Under the pieces are notes generated by a model. That model worked only from the letters and a program-made list of their open reading frames with translations, did not search any database and had not been told where the DNA came from. A stretch of 64,000 bases of DNA. It comes from Gymnodinialimonas ceratoperidinii (GTDB lineage: Bacteria > Pseudomonadota > Alphaproteobacteria > Rhodobacterales > Rhodobacteraceae). The DNA lies in contig NZ_CP079194.1 of NCBI RefSeq assembly GCF_019297855.1, positions 372,001 through 436,000 of the forward strand, written 5' to 3'. Of this stretch, positions 1 to 8,567 are shown piece by piece; within the stretch, counting starts at the first letter, position 1, and each line of letters opens with the position of its first letter. A program made the position numbers and the translations under genes.

Positions 1-2139
1 AAGCGCATCCTCTTTCTCGTAGACCGCAACAACCTGGGCGATCAGACGCTCAAGGAGTTTCAGAACTTCTTACCCCATGCATCGGCCAATCGCTTTACGG
101 ACACTTATATCGCTCAGCACCTCCATTCACATCGGATCGACCCGGACGCGAAGGTGGTGATCACGACCATCCAGCGCCTCTATTCCATGCTGAAGGGTGA
201 CGAGATTGTGCCGGAGGATGAGGAGGCTTCGGCCTTCGAGACATGGGTTGGAGATGAAGGCGAAGTCCCGCCACTCGCATACAACGCCGAAATCCCCATC
301 GAGACATTCGACTTCATCATTACTGACGAATGCCACCGCTCGATCTATGGCCTTTGGCGGCAAGTGCTTGAGTACTTCGATGCGTCGATCATCGGACTGA
401 CCGCGACACCCTCGAAGCACACTCTCGGGTTCTTCAATCAGAACCTCGTCGCGGAATATCCCTACGAGCGTTCCGTCGCGGATGGTGTGAACGTGGGCTA
501 CGAGGTGTACCGCATCCGCACGCGTGTGACGGAGCAGGGTGGAACAGTGGACGGCGCAGGCTTTCAGGTGCCGGTGCGAGACAAGCGGACCCGAGCGGTG
601 CGCTACCGGGAACTCGATGAAGATATCGACTATACGAGCAAAGAGCTGGATCGGTCTGTGGTCAACCCGAACCAGATCAGGACCATTCTTCAGACCTTCA
701 AGGACCGAGTTTTCACGGAGCTCTTCCCTGAGCGGTCCGGGGAATGGCTGCCTAAGACCCTAATCTTTGCCAAGGACGACAGTCATGCGGAGGAGATAGT
801 CCTCGCGGCCCGAGAGGTTTTTGGTGAAGGCAACGACTTCGCCAAGAAGATCACCTACCGGAACACCGGTGAGGACCCGAAGTCGCTCATCAAGGCCTTC
901 CGAGTCGATCCCTTTCCGCGCATCGCTGTAACCGTGGACATGATCGCCACCGGGACCGACATCAAGCCCGTCGAAGTCCTGATCTTCATGCGCGACGTGA
1001 AGTCGGAGGGGTACTACGAGCAGATGAAGGGACGCGGCGTCCGCACCATCCCTGACGCCGATCTCAAGGCTGTCACGCCGGATGCACAAACCAAGACCCG
1101 CTTCGTCTTGATCGACGCCGTGGGGGTTTCCGAGACCAAGAAGTCGGCCTCGCAACCCCTTGAACGCAACCGTTCAGTCAGCTTTGACGCTTTGATAGAT
1201 CAGATCGCTCAGGGGCGCCGCGACGAGGACGCGCTTTCATCCCTTGCGGCGCGCCTTGCTGCCCTTGACCGGAAGCTAGACGACGAGGACCGCGTGAAAG
1301 TAGCTGCAGCTGCGGATGGAAAGACGCCGCGCGACCTTGCCAATGCGCTTCTCGATGCGATCGATCCAGACAAGCAGGTAGCCGCCATCGCCGACGCGCA
1401 TGGGCCGGTTTGCACGCCGGAGGAAGAGCGGAAGGTCATTGAGGCATTGATCGAGGACGCTTGCAGGCCATTTGACAATCCCGATACGCGAGAGATCTTG
1501 AAGCGCCTAAAGCAGCAATCCGAGCAGTTTATTGACGAGGGTACCCCCGATGAGGTCACGAACGCGGGCTTTGACCTTAACCGGGCAGAGCAGACGGTCT
1601 CGTCGTTTCGAGAATTCATAGAAGAGAACAAGGATGAACTAACGGCGCTGCAAATCCTCTACAATCAGCCAAGGGGACAGCAGCGGCTGACCTATGGTGC
1701 GATCAGGGAGCTTGTTGAAGCCCTCACCGCACCACCTTTGTACCTTGCGACCCATAACGTCTGGCAGGCCTACAAGCGTCTCGACGCAGCGAAAGTCCGC
1801 GGCGCTCCGGTGGACGACCAGTTGACCGAAGTGGTGTCTCTGGTCCGCTTTGCATTAGGGCAGGAGGACACGCTGGAACCCTTCGCGGACAAGGTTGAGC
1901 AGCGGTTCAATCTGTGGCTGGGTCGCGAGAAAAAGGCAGGGCGGGAGTATTCGGAAGACCAGACAGGGTGGCTCCGCGCCATCGCGTCGTTTATAGCCGC
2001 AAATGCCGAGATCGGTGCAAGTGACTTTATGGAAGCCCCAAGCCTCACGGGGCTGGGCGGCATTGTGGCCGCACGACGTGCTTTCGGGGAGGGGCTAAAC
2101 GACATGCTTGACGACCTACAGGGAGCGCTGGTCGCGTGA
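1..2139 (+). CDS. hsdR: Type I restriction enzyme R subunit (5' partial)
   Basis: This is the motor and nuclease subunit of a type I restriction system; it translocates DNA with ATP and cuts unmodified DNA. The frame is open from base 1, so the gene begins outside the window and the N-terminal nuclease domain and Walker A are not visible. Visible SF2 helicase motifs are the DECH box (codon for D at 325), the TATP motif III shortly after, and the QMKGRGVR motif VI near 1021. The tail after about 1150 is the alpha-helical C-terminal domain that binds the methylase complex, as in the EcoEI-type HsdR family. The ATG at 154 is not the start because conserved helicase sequence precedes it. The stop overlaps the hsdS start, so the two are translationally coupled. 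Confidence 0.95.
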   Translation, partial: KRILFLVDRNNLGDQTLKEFQNFLPHASANRFTDTYIAQHLHSHRIDPDAKVVITTIQRLYSMLKGDEIVPEDEEASAFETWVGDEGEVPPLAYNAEIPIETFDFIITDECHRSIYGLWRQVLEYFDASIIGLTATPSKHTLGFFNQNLVAEYPYERSVADGVNVGYEVYRIRTRVTEQGGTVDGAGFQVPVRDKRTRAVRYRELDEDIDYTSKELDRSVVNPNQIRTILQTFKDRVFTELFPERSGEWLPKTLIFAKDDSHAEEIVLAAREVFGEGNDFAKKITYRNTGEDPKSLIKAFRVDPFPRIAVTVDMIATGTDIKPVEVLIFMRDVKSEGYYEQMKGRGVRTIPDADLKAVTPDAQTKTRFVLIDAVGVSETKKSASQPLERNRSVSFDALIDQIAQGRRDEDALSSLAARLAALDRKLDDEDRVKVAAAADGKTPRDLANALLDAIDPDKQVAAIADAHGPVCTPEEERKVIEALIEDACRPFDNPDTREILKRLKQQSEQFIDEGTPDEVTNAGFDLNRAEQTVSSFREFIEENKDELTALQILYNQPRGQQRLTYGAIRELVEALTAPPLYLATHNVWQAYKRLDAAKVRGAPVDDQLTEVVSLVRFALGQEDTLEPFADKVEQRFNLWLGREKKAGREYSEDQTGWLRAIASFIAANAEIGASDFMEAPSLTGLGGIVAARRAFGEGLNDMLDDLQGALVA

Positions 2140-3608
2140 AGGACCGCAGGCTGCCAGCAAGCTGGGAAAGTGTCCATCTGGGAGAGGTCTTGTCTGGAAT
2201 CGTGGGCGGGGGAACTCCTTCAAAGGCACGCTCGGATTACTTCGAAGGCAACATACCCCTGATGACCGTGAAGGATATGAAGTCACGGCGACCATTGGCA
2301 ACGGTTTTCAACATCACTGAGGAGGCCCTTTCAAACAGCAGCGCGAAGCTAGTGCCGCCGGATACGGTGATAATTGCTACTAGAATGGGCCTAGGGAAGG
2401 TTGTGCGTGCCTCGTTTGCAACCGCAATAAACCAAGACCTAAAGGCGCTCTTTCCGGCCGAGGGTGTCGAGAAGTCATTTCTCGAATACTGGTTAATGTC
2501 GATCTCAAAGAAGATCGAGGGACTGGGCACTGGCACGACGGTGAAGGGCATACGCGTAAGCGATGTGGTCAGCCTCCCATTCTCTTTACCACCGGTCCCC
2601 GAACAGCGCCGAATCGTAGAGAAGATCGAGACGCTCTTCGCCCGGCTCGACAAGGGTGAAGAGGCGGTGCGGCAGGTGCAGGCGCTCCTGAAACGCTACC
2701 GCCAGTCGGTCCTGAAGGCCGCCGTGACGGGGGAGTTGACCGCGGATTGGCGGGAAGCGAACCGGGACCGTCTGGAACATGGCAGCGACCTTCTCTCCCG
2801 AATCCTGAAGACCCGGCGCGAGACCTGGGTAGGCCGAGGCCGCTACAAGGAACCCGCCGCGCCGGACACCACAGGCCTAGCTGAGTTGCCGGAGGGGTGG
2901 GTGTGGGCTTCCGTGGATCAACTATCCTCATCCGACGCCAATTCGCTTTGCATCGGTCCTTTTGGCAGCAATCTCAAAGTCGAAGACTACAGAGACCGAG
3001 GAGTGCCGCTCATATTCGTGAGGCATATTCGATCAAAGATCTTCCGCGGCCATGACGCGAAGTTCGTGAACGACAAGAAGGCGGAAGAACTCTCGTCTCA
3101 TCGCGCGTATCCTGGCGATCTACTAATCACAAAGATGGGTGATCCACCTGGGGACGTTTGTATCTATCCAGACGGCTTACCAATTGCGATCATCACCGCC
3201 GACTGCATCCGATTTGCCACCTCCAAGGCCGGAGTAAGTCGAGAATTCGTCGTTGCAGCGATGGAGTCGCGACTGGTGCAGACCCAAATTCGGGAAATCT
3301 CGAAAGGCGTTGCACAGCAGAAAGTGACTTTAGCGAACTTCAAGAAAATCGCTATCCCACTACCAACCTTCGAAGAACAGAAACTGATTGCGGCGATTAG
3401 GGGTGAGCAGTTGGCGAAGCTGGAAAAATTGGAATCTTGGTGCGAAACCGAACTCGTGCGCTCCGCCGCGCTCCGCCAATCCATTCTGAAGCAGGCCTTC
3501 TCGGGCCACCTCGTCCCGCAGGACCCCTCGGACGAACCCGCAAGCGCACTGCTCGCCCGCATCCGCGCAGCGGCCCCGGCGAATAAGACCCGAAAGGCTA
3601 ACATATGA
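2136..3608 (+). CDS. hsdS: Type I restriction enzyme specificity subunit
   Basis: This subunit sets the DNA sequence recognised for both methylation and cleavage. The 490-residue protein has the usual two target recognition domains, each followed by a conserved helical spacer. The first spacer contains PPVPEQRRIVEKIE and KRYRQSVLKAAVTGEL; the second has IPLPTFEEQKLI and LRQSILKQAFSGHLVP. It starts with GTG at 2136, inside the end of hsdR (four-base overlap), and its stop overlaps the ATG of the next gene. Length is normal for a full two-domain HsdS. Only one hsdS is present, and no inverted silent copy is visible in the window, so there is no sign of specificity switching. Confidence 0.95.
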   Translation: MKDRRLPASWESVHLGEVLSGIVGGGTPSKARSDYFEGNIPLMTVKDMKSRRPLATVFNITEEALSNSSAKLVPPDTVIIATRMGLGKVVRASFATAINQDLKALFPAEGVEKSFLEYWLMSISKKIEGLGTGTTVKGIRVSDVVSLPFSLPPVPEQRRIVEKIETLFARLDKGEEAVRQVQALLKRYRQSVLKAAVTGELTADWREANRDRLEHGSDLLSRILKTRRETWVGRGRYKEPAAPDTTGLAELPEGWVWASVDQLSSSDANSLCIGPFGSNLKVEDYRDRGVPLIFVRHIRSKIFRGHDAKFVNDKKAEELSSHRAYPGDLLITKMGDPPGDVCIYPDGLPIAIITADCIRFATSKAGVSREFVVAAMESRLVQTQIREISKGVAQQKVTLANFKKIAIPLPTFEEQKLIAAIRGEQLAKLEKLESWCETELVRSAALRQSILKQAFSGHLVPQDPSDEPASALLARIRAAAPANKTRKANI

Positions 3609-4516
3609 GCGACATCAAGCTGTTCCGACGGGACGGCACGGCCTTTGCCGAACTCGCGGGGTCATCGGCTCCGCTCGAAAAGGCCCTGCAGACTCTCTTC
3701 GAGAAGAACCTTGAAGCGCTCCTCGGGGTCCGTTTTGTGGCCTCCGAATACGCCACCTCCAACGGGGGTCGGATGGACACCCTTGGGCTCGACGAAAACG
3801 GCTCACCCGTGATCATCGAGTACAAGCGGACGTCGAGCGAGAACGTCATCAATCAGGGTCTCTTTTATCTGGACTGGCTCCTCGACCATCGGGGCGACTT
3901 CGAAGTCTTGGTGATGAAGACACTAGGGGTGAAGGCCTCGGAACAGATCGACTGGACCGCGCCGCGCCTCATCTGCATCGCCGCGGACTTCACCAAGTAT
4001 GACACCCATGCGGTCAACCAGATGGGGCGGAACATTGAGCTTGTCCGCTATAAAACGTTCGGTGACGATCTCCTGACGCTGGAATTGTTGACTGCAGTAT
4101 CGGCGACAGTGAGCGGGAGCGTGCAAAATGCCGTACGCTCCAGCAAAGTCGTCAAGTACAAGACAATCTTGGAGAGCTTGGAGGACGCCAATACCGAACT
4201 CGCAAACCTCTTCGCGGACCTCGACGCATACCTAACAAGCATCGGCGATGAGGTGATCAAGAAGACGCTGCAGTTCTACATCGCCTACCGGCGGATAAAA
4301 AACTTCGCGTGTGTCGAGGTCAAACCGCAACTCGATGTGTTGAGGATATACCTGAAGGTTGACCCTACTACACTGGAACTCCCGGATGATGGCTTTGCGC
4401 GAGACGTTCGAAACGTTGGGCACTTTGGCACTGGCGACCTCGAGATAACTATCCGTTCACATGCTGACCTAGAGCGCGCGAAGCCGCTGATTGTTCAATC
4501 CTACGAGGTCTCCTGA
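3605..4516 (+). CDS. PD-(D/E)XK nuclease-like protein with DUF5655-like C-terminus, embedded in the hsd operon
   Basis: A 303-residue protein inserted between hsdS and hsdM. The N-terminal half has a nuclease-like core: an early helix (LFEKNLEALLGVRF), then GGRMDTLGLD with Asp58, a beta hairpin, and IIEYKR with Glu72 and Lys74. This fits the D-x13-E-x-K signature of PD-(D/E)XK enzymes. A downstream NQGLFYLDWL helix resembles NucS-type nucleases. The C-terminal ~110 residues, from the FYIAYRRIKNFACVEVKPQ region onward, resemble DUF5655. Start and stop both overlap the flanking hsd genes (ATGA at 3605, TGATG at 4514-4518), so expression is locked to the restriction system. The nuclease fold and family are motif-based; activity and substrate are unknown. 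It may be an extra effector, a DNA-end processing factor or a control protein. Confidence 0.85.
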   Translation: MSDIKLFRRDGTAFAELAGSSAPLEKALQTLFEKNLEALLGVRFVASEYATSNGGRMDTLGLDENGSPVIIEYKRTSSENVINQGLFYLDWLLDHRGDFEVLVMKTLGVKASEQIDWTAPRLICIAADFTKYDTHAVNQMGRNIELVRYKTFGDDLLTLELLTAVSATVSGSVQNAVRSSKVVKYKTILESLEDANTELANLFADLDAYLTSIGDEVIKKTLQFYIAYRRIKNFACVEVKPQLDVLRIYLKVDPTTLELPDDGFARDVRNVGHFGTGDLEITIRSHADLERAKPLIVQSYEVS

Positions 4517-5958
4517 TGACGAGAGAGCAACTTGTTTCCAAAGTCTGGAACTACGCCCATGTCCTTCGCGACCAGGGTATTTCCTACGGCGACTATGTTG
4601 AGCAAATCACCTTCCTCCTGTTTCTCAAGATGGACGCGGAGCGAGTCGAGTATCTGAACGAGCCCTCGTCCGTCCCACCAGAGTGGAATTGGACGGCCCT
4701 CGTCACGAAGGATGGTGAGGCGCTTGAAGCTCACTACCGGCACACGCTCGAGGCCCTTGCGCGGGAAGACGGGCTGATCGGCACAATCTTCCGTAAGGCC
4801 CAGAACAAGCTTTCCGACCCCGCCAAACTCAAGCGGATCGTCAGCCTCATCGACAAAGAAGGCCCTTGGATTGGTCTGACGGTGGACGTGAAGGGGGAGA
4901 TTTACGAGGGCCTTCTCGAGAAAAACGCTTCGGAGGTGAAGTCCGGCGCTGGGCAGTATTTCACGCCGCGCCCTGTCATCGAGGCCATCGTCCAATGCGT
5001 CAATCCACGTATTGGGGAAAGCGTGTGCGACCCTGCCTGTGGCACCGGCGGCTTTTTGCTCTCGGCATACGACCATATGAAGGGTCAATCGCAGGACCGT
5101 GCAAAGCTACGAGAATTGCAGCACTCGTCCTTCCATGGGGTCGATATCGTAGACGAGGTTGTGCGCCTATGTGCCATGAACCTCTACCTGCATGGCATCG
5201 GTAACGGTGGAAGTCCGGTAGTGCAGGGCGATGCACTAGCCTTCGATGGCGGGCAGCGTTTTGATGTGTTGCTAACCAACCCTCCTTTCGGCAAGAAGTC
5301 GAGCTATAAGGTCATCGGAGAAGACGGCCAGGTCTCGACCGAGCGTGAGAGCTACGAGCGCGAGGACTTCAAGTTCACGACGTCGAACAAGCAGTTCAAC
5401 TTTCTGCAGCACATCATGACGGTGATGGACGCGAATGGGCGGGCGGGGGTGGTGCTTCCAGACAATGTCCTGTTCGAAGCCGGACGGGCCGGTGAGGGCA
5501 TCCGCAAGCGGCTCCTTGAGCAATTCAACTTCCACACGCTCCTTCGGCTGCCCACTGGCATCTGGTATAGCCCCGGCGTGAAGGCGAACGTACTGTTCTT
5601 CGACAAGCGCCCGGCCTCTCGCGAGGCGCAGACGCGGGAGCTTTGGGTCTATGACTACCGAACAAATGTCCACAAGACGCTCAAGACCAAGCGCCTCACG
5701 CGCGCGGACTTCGACGACTTCGTGGAATGCTATCAAGAACGGAGGGAGACGGAACGCTTTCGCCGGTTCACTTACGAGGAGCTAATCACAAGGGATAAGC
5801 TCAACCTCGATATCTTCTGGCTCAAGGACGACAGCCTCGAAGATCTGGACAGCCTACCTGCACCGGACGTTCTGGCGGCTGAAATCGTCGATAACCTTGA
5901 GGCTGCGCTTGAGCAGTTCCGTAGCGTGACCGGTGAACTGGCCGAGACCCCAGAATAG
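4516..5958 (+). CDS. hsdM: Type I restriction enzyme M subunit (N6-adenine methyltransferase)
   Basis: This subunit transfers a methyl group from S-adenosylmethionine to adenine N6 in the site chosen by HsdS, protecting host DNA. The 480-residue protein has the N-terminal helical HsdM domain (about 1-130), the GQYFTPRPV entry segment, SAM-binding motif I DPACGTGG starting at Asp172, and the catalytic NPPF tetrad at 255-258. The ATG at 4516 shares its first base with the preceding stop. It is the last gene of an R-S-X-M operon. The usual order in other bacteria is M-S-R or R-M-S, so the methylase being last, behind two other overlapping genes, is unusual. An imperfect hairpin follows at 6001-6029. 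Confidence 0.96.
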   Translation: MTREQLVSKVWNYAHVLRDQGISYGDYVEQITFLLFLKMDAERVEYLNEPSSVPPEWNWTALVTKDGEALEAHYRHTLEALAREDGLIGTIFRKAQNKLSDPAKLKRIVSLIDKEGPWIGLTVDVKGEIYEGLLEKNASEVKSGAGQYFTPRPVIEAIVQCVNPRIGESVCDPACGTGGFLLSAYDHMKGQSQDRAKLRELQHSSFHGVDIVDEVVRLCAMNLYLHGIGNGGSPVVQGDALAFDGGQRFDVLLTNPPFGKKSSYKVIGEDGQVSTERESYEREDFKFTTSNKQFNFLQHIMTVMDANGRAGVVLPDNVLFEAGRAGEGIRKRLLEQFNFHTLLRLPTGIWYSPGVKANVLFFDKRPASREAQTRELWVYDYRTNVHKTLKTKRLTRADFDDFVECYQERRETERFRRFTYEELITRDKLNLDIFWLKDDSLEDLDSLPAPDVLAAEIVDNLEAALEQFRSVTGELAETPE

Positions 5959-6000
5959 TTTATCGCACAAATTCGAGAACCAGAGATGATAGTGACGGAC

Positions 6001-6029
6001 CGAACTTACCCCCCCTCTAGGTAGGTTCG
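6001..6029 (+). terminator. Hairpin after hsdM, candidate terminator
   Basis: CGAACTTACC (6001-6010) pairs with GGTAGGTTCG (6020-6029) with a single G-T wobble and a nine-base C-rich loop. It lies 42 bases after the hsdM stop. There is no clear T-tract, so it may act as a Rho-assisted or processing structure rather than a simple intrinsic terminator. Confidence 0.4.
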
Positions 6030-6068
6030 ACAATGCGACTTTCTGAAGGGTTTATGAAGAACTGGGCT

Positions 6069-6422
6069 TCAAAAGTGCCACGTGGATGAGCATTCTGCAC
6101 AATGCGCCTCTGTCATAGTCTCCTTGCGAGATAGGCCAGTAACCAACAACGAGGCGCCTCCCGTGAGGAGTGCTCCTGTCGCCTTCCCACCACTTATTCC
6201 AGCCTTCTTTTGGACGAGGCGCGTCATCACCAATCCTCGAGTCTGACAATGCGGGCAAATCATTTGGGGCCTAAGGGGACCATGTAGCGATATCAGTAGA
6301 GGCGACACGCCATGCTCTTCAGCAAGAGCCACGTTTTCTTTGTGCTCATCCGCGGCGTTCAGCCACGAGCCAATGAGTGCGAGGACAACAAACGCACCTA
6401 CAACCCACATCCAGATTTCCAT
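6069..6422 (-). CDS. Small membrane protein with zinc ribbon
   Basis: A 117-residue protein of unknown function. Residues about 4-22 form one N-terminal membrane segment (MWVVGAFVVLALIGSWL). The rest is predicted soluble and contains two CxxC pairs, CPHC and CAEC, separated by a glycine-rich stretch (ISGGKATGALLTGGASLL) ending in TGLSRKE. The paired knuckles suggest one zinc ribbon. I recognise the layout as a recurring family of small bacterial and phage zinc-ribbon proteins without known activity. It reads opposite to the hsd operon and ends about 110 bases from the hsdM stop. It is probably island cargo; a link to restriction is not shown. Confidence 0.7.
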   Translation of the reverse strand: MEIWMWVVGAFVVLALIGSWLNAADEHKENVALAEEHGVSPLLISLHGPLRPQMICPHCQTRGLVMTRLVQKKAGISGGKATGALLTGGASLLVTGLSRKETMTEAHCAECSSTWHF

Positions 6423-6559
6423 GACGATTCCTCAAAGCAGTCAGTGGCATCTTACACAGTATTTGCCGGTCTAGGAGCGAATTCCACTTGAGTCATTGGA
6501 AGTGCAGGATGGCCGCTAGGGTATACCTCAGTGGACAGCTCGGGAGGTGGCTGAAAGGG

Positions 6560-6607
6560 TGTCCGTAAAGATTGACTTGCCCTTTCGGACAGCATACCCA
6601 ACGGACA
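6560..6607. repeat. Inverted and direct CGGACA repeats before the serine recombinase
   Basis: TGTCCGTAAAG (6560-6570) and CTTTCGGACA (6582-6591) form an imperfect palindrome with an 11-base centre, and a further ACGGACA follows at 6601-6607, with AGGACA at 6630-6635. The cluster sits directly upstream of the recombinase start. Serine resolvases bind such short paired sites, so this could be the crossover or operator site. That role is inferred from position only. Confidence 0.4.
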
Positions 6608-6642
6608 TCACCCATTCGAACACCCTCCAAGGACACCCGACC

Positions 6643-7278
6643 ATGACCACGATCATGTATGCACGCATCTCAACCGCCGACCAGACACTTGACCACCAGG
6701 TGGCGCAGGCCCGGAAGGCAGACTTCATCATTGACGAGGTGATCGCCGACCACGGGCAATCCGGGGTCTCCACCATCCTCTCGGAAAGACCTGAAGGTCG
6801 CAGGCTCTTCGACAAACTCCGCCAAGGGGACACTCTCGTGGTGCGCTGGGTGGACCGCCTTGGGCGGAACTATCAGGACGTAACGGACACCATCCGGCAT
6901 TTCATGCGGCAGGGGGTGACGATCAAGACTGTGATCAACGGCATGACGTTCGACGGAGCTACGACCGACCCGACGCAGCAAGCAGTGAGAGACGCGCTCA
7001 TCGCCTTCATGGCGGCCACCGCTCAGGCTCAGGCCGAGGCGACCAAGGAGGCCCAGCGGGCGGGCATCGAGCATGCTAAGGAGACCAAGGCGGAGGCCTA
7101 CCGGGGACGGAAGCCCAGCTATGACCGGGCGCAGCTTGCCGTGGTCAGGGACATGACGGGCACCGGAGCGGGCACTTCGGAGGTGGCCCGAGCGACGGGC
7201 CTGAGCCGCCAGACCGTCCTGCGCATCCGTGGGGACATGGCGGAGGCGGAAGCGGCCCTTGCCCGCTGGGGCATGTGA
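6643..7278 (+). CDS. Serine recombinase (resolvase/invertase family)
   Basis: A 211-residue site-specific recombinase that cuts DNA through a serine nucleophile. The N-terminal catalytic domain has YARIST with Ser10 as nucleophile, the DHGQSG segment, and VVRWVDRLGRN containing the conserved Arg/Asp-Arg-Leu-Gly-Arg signature. A long E-helix (about 110-140) follows, then a C-terminal Hin-type helix-turn-helix (SEVARATGLSRQTVLRI). The frame stays open to 6547, but the ATG at 6643 is chosen because the family starts just before the YARIS strand and AAGGA lies nine bases upstream. It probably belongs to the island or to an element inside it. No invertible segment is evident. Confidence 0.92.
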   Translation: MTTIMYARISTADQTLDHQVAQARKADFIIDEVIADHGQSGVSTILSERPEGRRLFDKLRQGDTLVVRWVDRLGRNYQDVTDTIRHFMRQGVTIKTVINGMTFDGATTDPTQQAVRDALIAFMAATAQAQAEATKEAQRAGIEHAKETKAEAYRGRKPSYDRAQLAVVRDMTGTGAGTSEVARATGLSRQTVLRIRGDMAEAEAALARWGM

Positions 7279-7701
7279 CCCCGCCGCATGCGAGTTGGTC
7301 AATTAGCCCACACATCAGCCCCTAAATAGGGTCGCCGATACACTAACCCCCATCTCAGTCCCCCCGACAGACTGTAAGCCGCTCTGAGCGGCCCCTGAGT
7401 CCGGCCCGGCGCTCCGGTCTCACCCATCCTCCCCAGCCCAAGAAGTAGGTCCACCCGACAGGTCGTCAGCAGCAGCCGCAAGGGTCCGACAGAATGACGG
7501 ACTTGGGTGAGTTGTCCTTGCGAAGAAGTCATAAACGTGGCCGCCGCCCGCCCCTTTACTCGGGTCCGGTCCTTTTCCGCGCATCACCCGAGGATGCCCA
7601 AGCCATCGCCGTACCGCCCCCTCTGTCGGATAGTTCTAAGTGTCCGCGTGAGTGGGGGCGACGATCAGTGAATTTCGCTCTTCGTAGCAAAGGAACAGAC
7701 A
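7279..7701. other. Intergenic stretch with CCGACAG repeats
   Basis: No convincing coding sequence in 423 bases. It holds three direct copies of CCGACAG (7364, 7455, 7486), one inverted copy CTGTCGG (7623), and a short hairpin at 7378-7392 (GCCGCT/AGCGGC). The heptamers resemble the half-sites found upstream of the recombinase, so this may be recombinase-bound DNA or decayed sequence. Confidence 0.35.
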
Positions 7702-8073
7702 ATGCGAATACCACCCGAGACCACGGCCTTCACTCCACCTCCACTGCGCCACGGCAGAACCGGAGCCACCATGGAAGACAAGACCCGATAGCAGCGCCAC
7801 CTAAACAAGATGATGCGCGCCCGCCTTTCGGACTACTGGTGCGCCGAACATCTCGACGGTCCGTATGGATCGGGGAGCAAGACCAACACATGGGGCAACA
7901 TTCCCCTGCGAGCGGAGACCATTGCGCTCGTGAAGCTGCTTCAGCAGCACCTTGCGGCCACCCAGATGGGCCCAAAGGTTTCTCTGACAGAGGTTGTGAA
8001 CGCGCTCGTTGAGGCGGGCCTTCCGGTCCTCCTTCGACAAAACGGATGGCGGGTACCAAGGGCGACGGCATGA
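7702..8073 (+). pseudogene. Small island gene split by an in-frame TAG
   Basis: One reading frame begins at ATG 7702, preceded by AAAGGA at ideal spacing, runs 29 codons to TAG at 7789-7791, and continues in the same frame to 8073. The second part can start at ATG 7810 or 7813 and gives up to 87 residues. It has an amphipathic helical region (LRAETIALVKLLQQHLAA, then VSLTEVVNALVEAGLPVLL) that resembles the body of ribbon-helix-helix-like or ParD-like proteins, though I cannot name a family. The good ribosome site before the short first part suggests that a point mutation split a once-continuous gene of about 123 codons. The distal part may still be translated. Its stop overlaps the next ATG (8070). 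Confidence 0.5.
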
Positions 8074-8390
8074 ACATGTCAATCGACCCCGAGGCCCTGC
8101 TGGGAAAGCTCCACGCCATCGAAGCCAACAGACTCGCCGAAGGGCATGCCCTCTGATCCACTGCAAGCAGTGACATCTGGACTTCCTGAGCAGTCGCCGG
8201 GAAAGGTTCTGCAGCAAGCGGTGCCGGGTTGCCCATGGGGAGTCCCTACGGGACTAGGACGACCAACTCCCCGAAGAGCCCCCCAAGGATGACCTCGACG
8301 AGGGGCTCGAAGACGACACCCGCTTCTATGACCCGCGCCGAGGCATCTATCGCACCAAGTCGTGGACCAAGTGGGCCTGTCCAAAGCTCC
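8070..8390 (+). pseudogene. Decayed zinc-finger protein gene
   Basis: An ATG at 8070 overlaps the previous stop (ATGA) and opens a 28-codon frame (starting MNMSIDPEALLGKLHAIEA) that ends at 8154-8156. Shifting frame at that point gives a sequence containing HCKQ, then RFCSKRCRVAHGE, then an acidic stretch and DPRRGIYRTKSWTKW. The C-x-x-C plus FCSxxCR spacing is typical of small FCS-type zinc fingers in plasmid and phage proteins. This second part is broken by TGA at 8171 and TAG at 8255. I read it as the remnant of one gene with a frameshift and two nonsense mutations. The short intact N-terminal frame may still be translated. The 3' limit is approximate. Confidence 0.4.
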
Positions 8391-8567
8391 GCACCGGAGC
8401 GTGTCGCCAGATTCACGCAGGGTCCCGCTCAAGACCATCTTGCGGCTCCAAGCCCCTCTCTCCTGCCGGGAACCGAGTTGAGTCTCGGAGAGGCCTCCCA
8501 GCGACTCCGTGGGGCAAACAGCATTTGCACCATGACCACAGCCACCACCAAACAGAAAGGGCCAACC

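Noticed and set aside
2136..7278. Phase-variable hsdS driven by the serine recombinase
   Set aside because: There is only one hsdS and no inverted repeat partner within hsdS or near the recombinase.
7494..8012. 172-codon plus-strand frame before the small cargo gene
   Set aside because: Low-complexity, basic and proline-rich; overlaps the better-supported frame that has ribosome sites and an ATGA junction.
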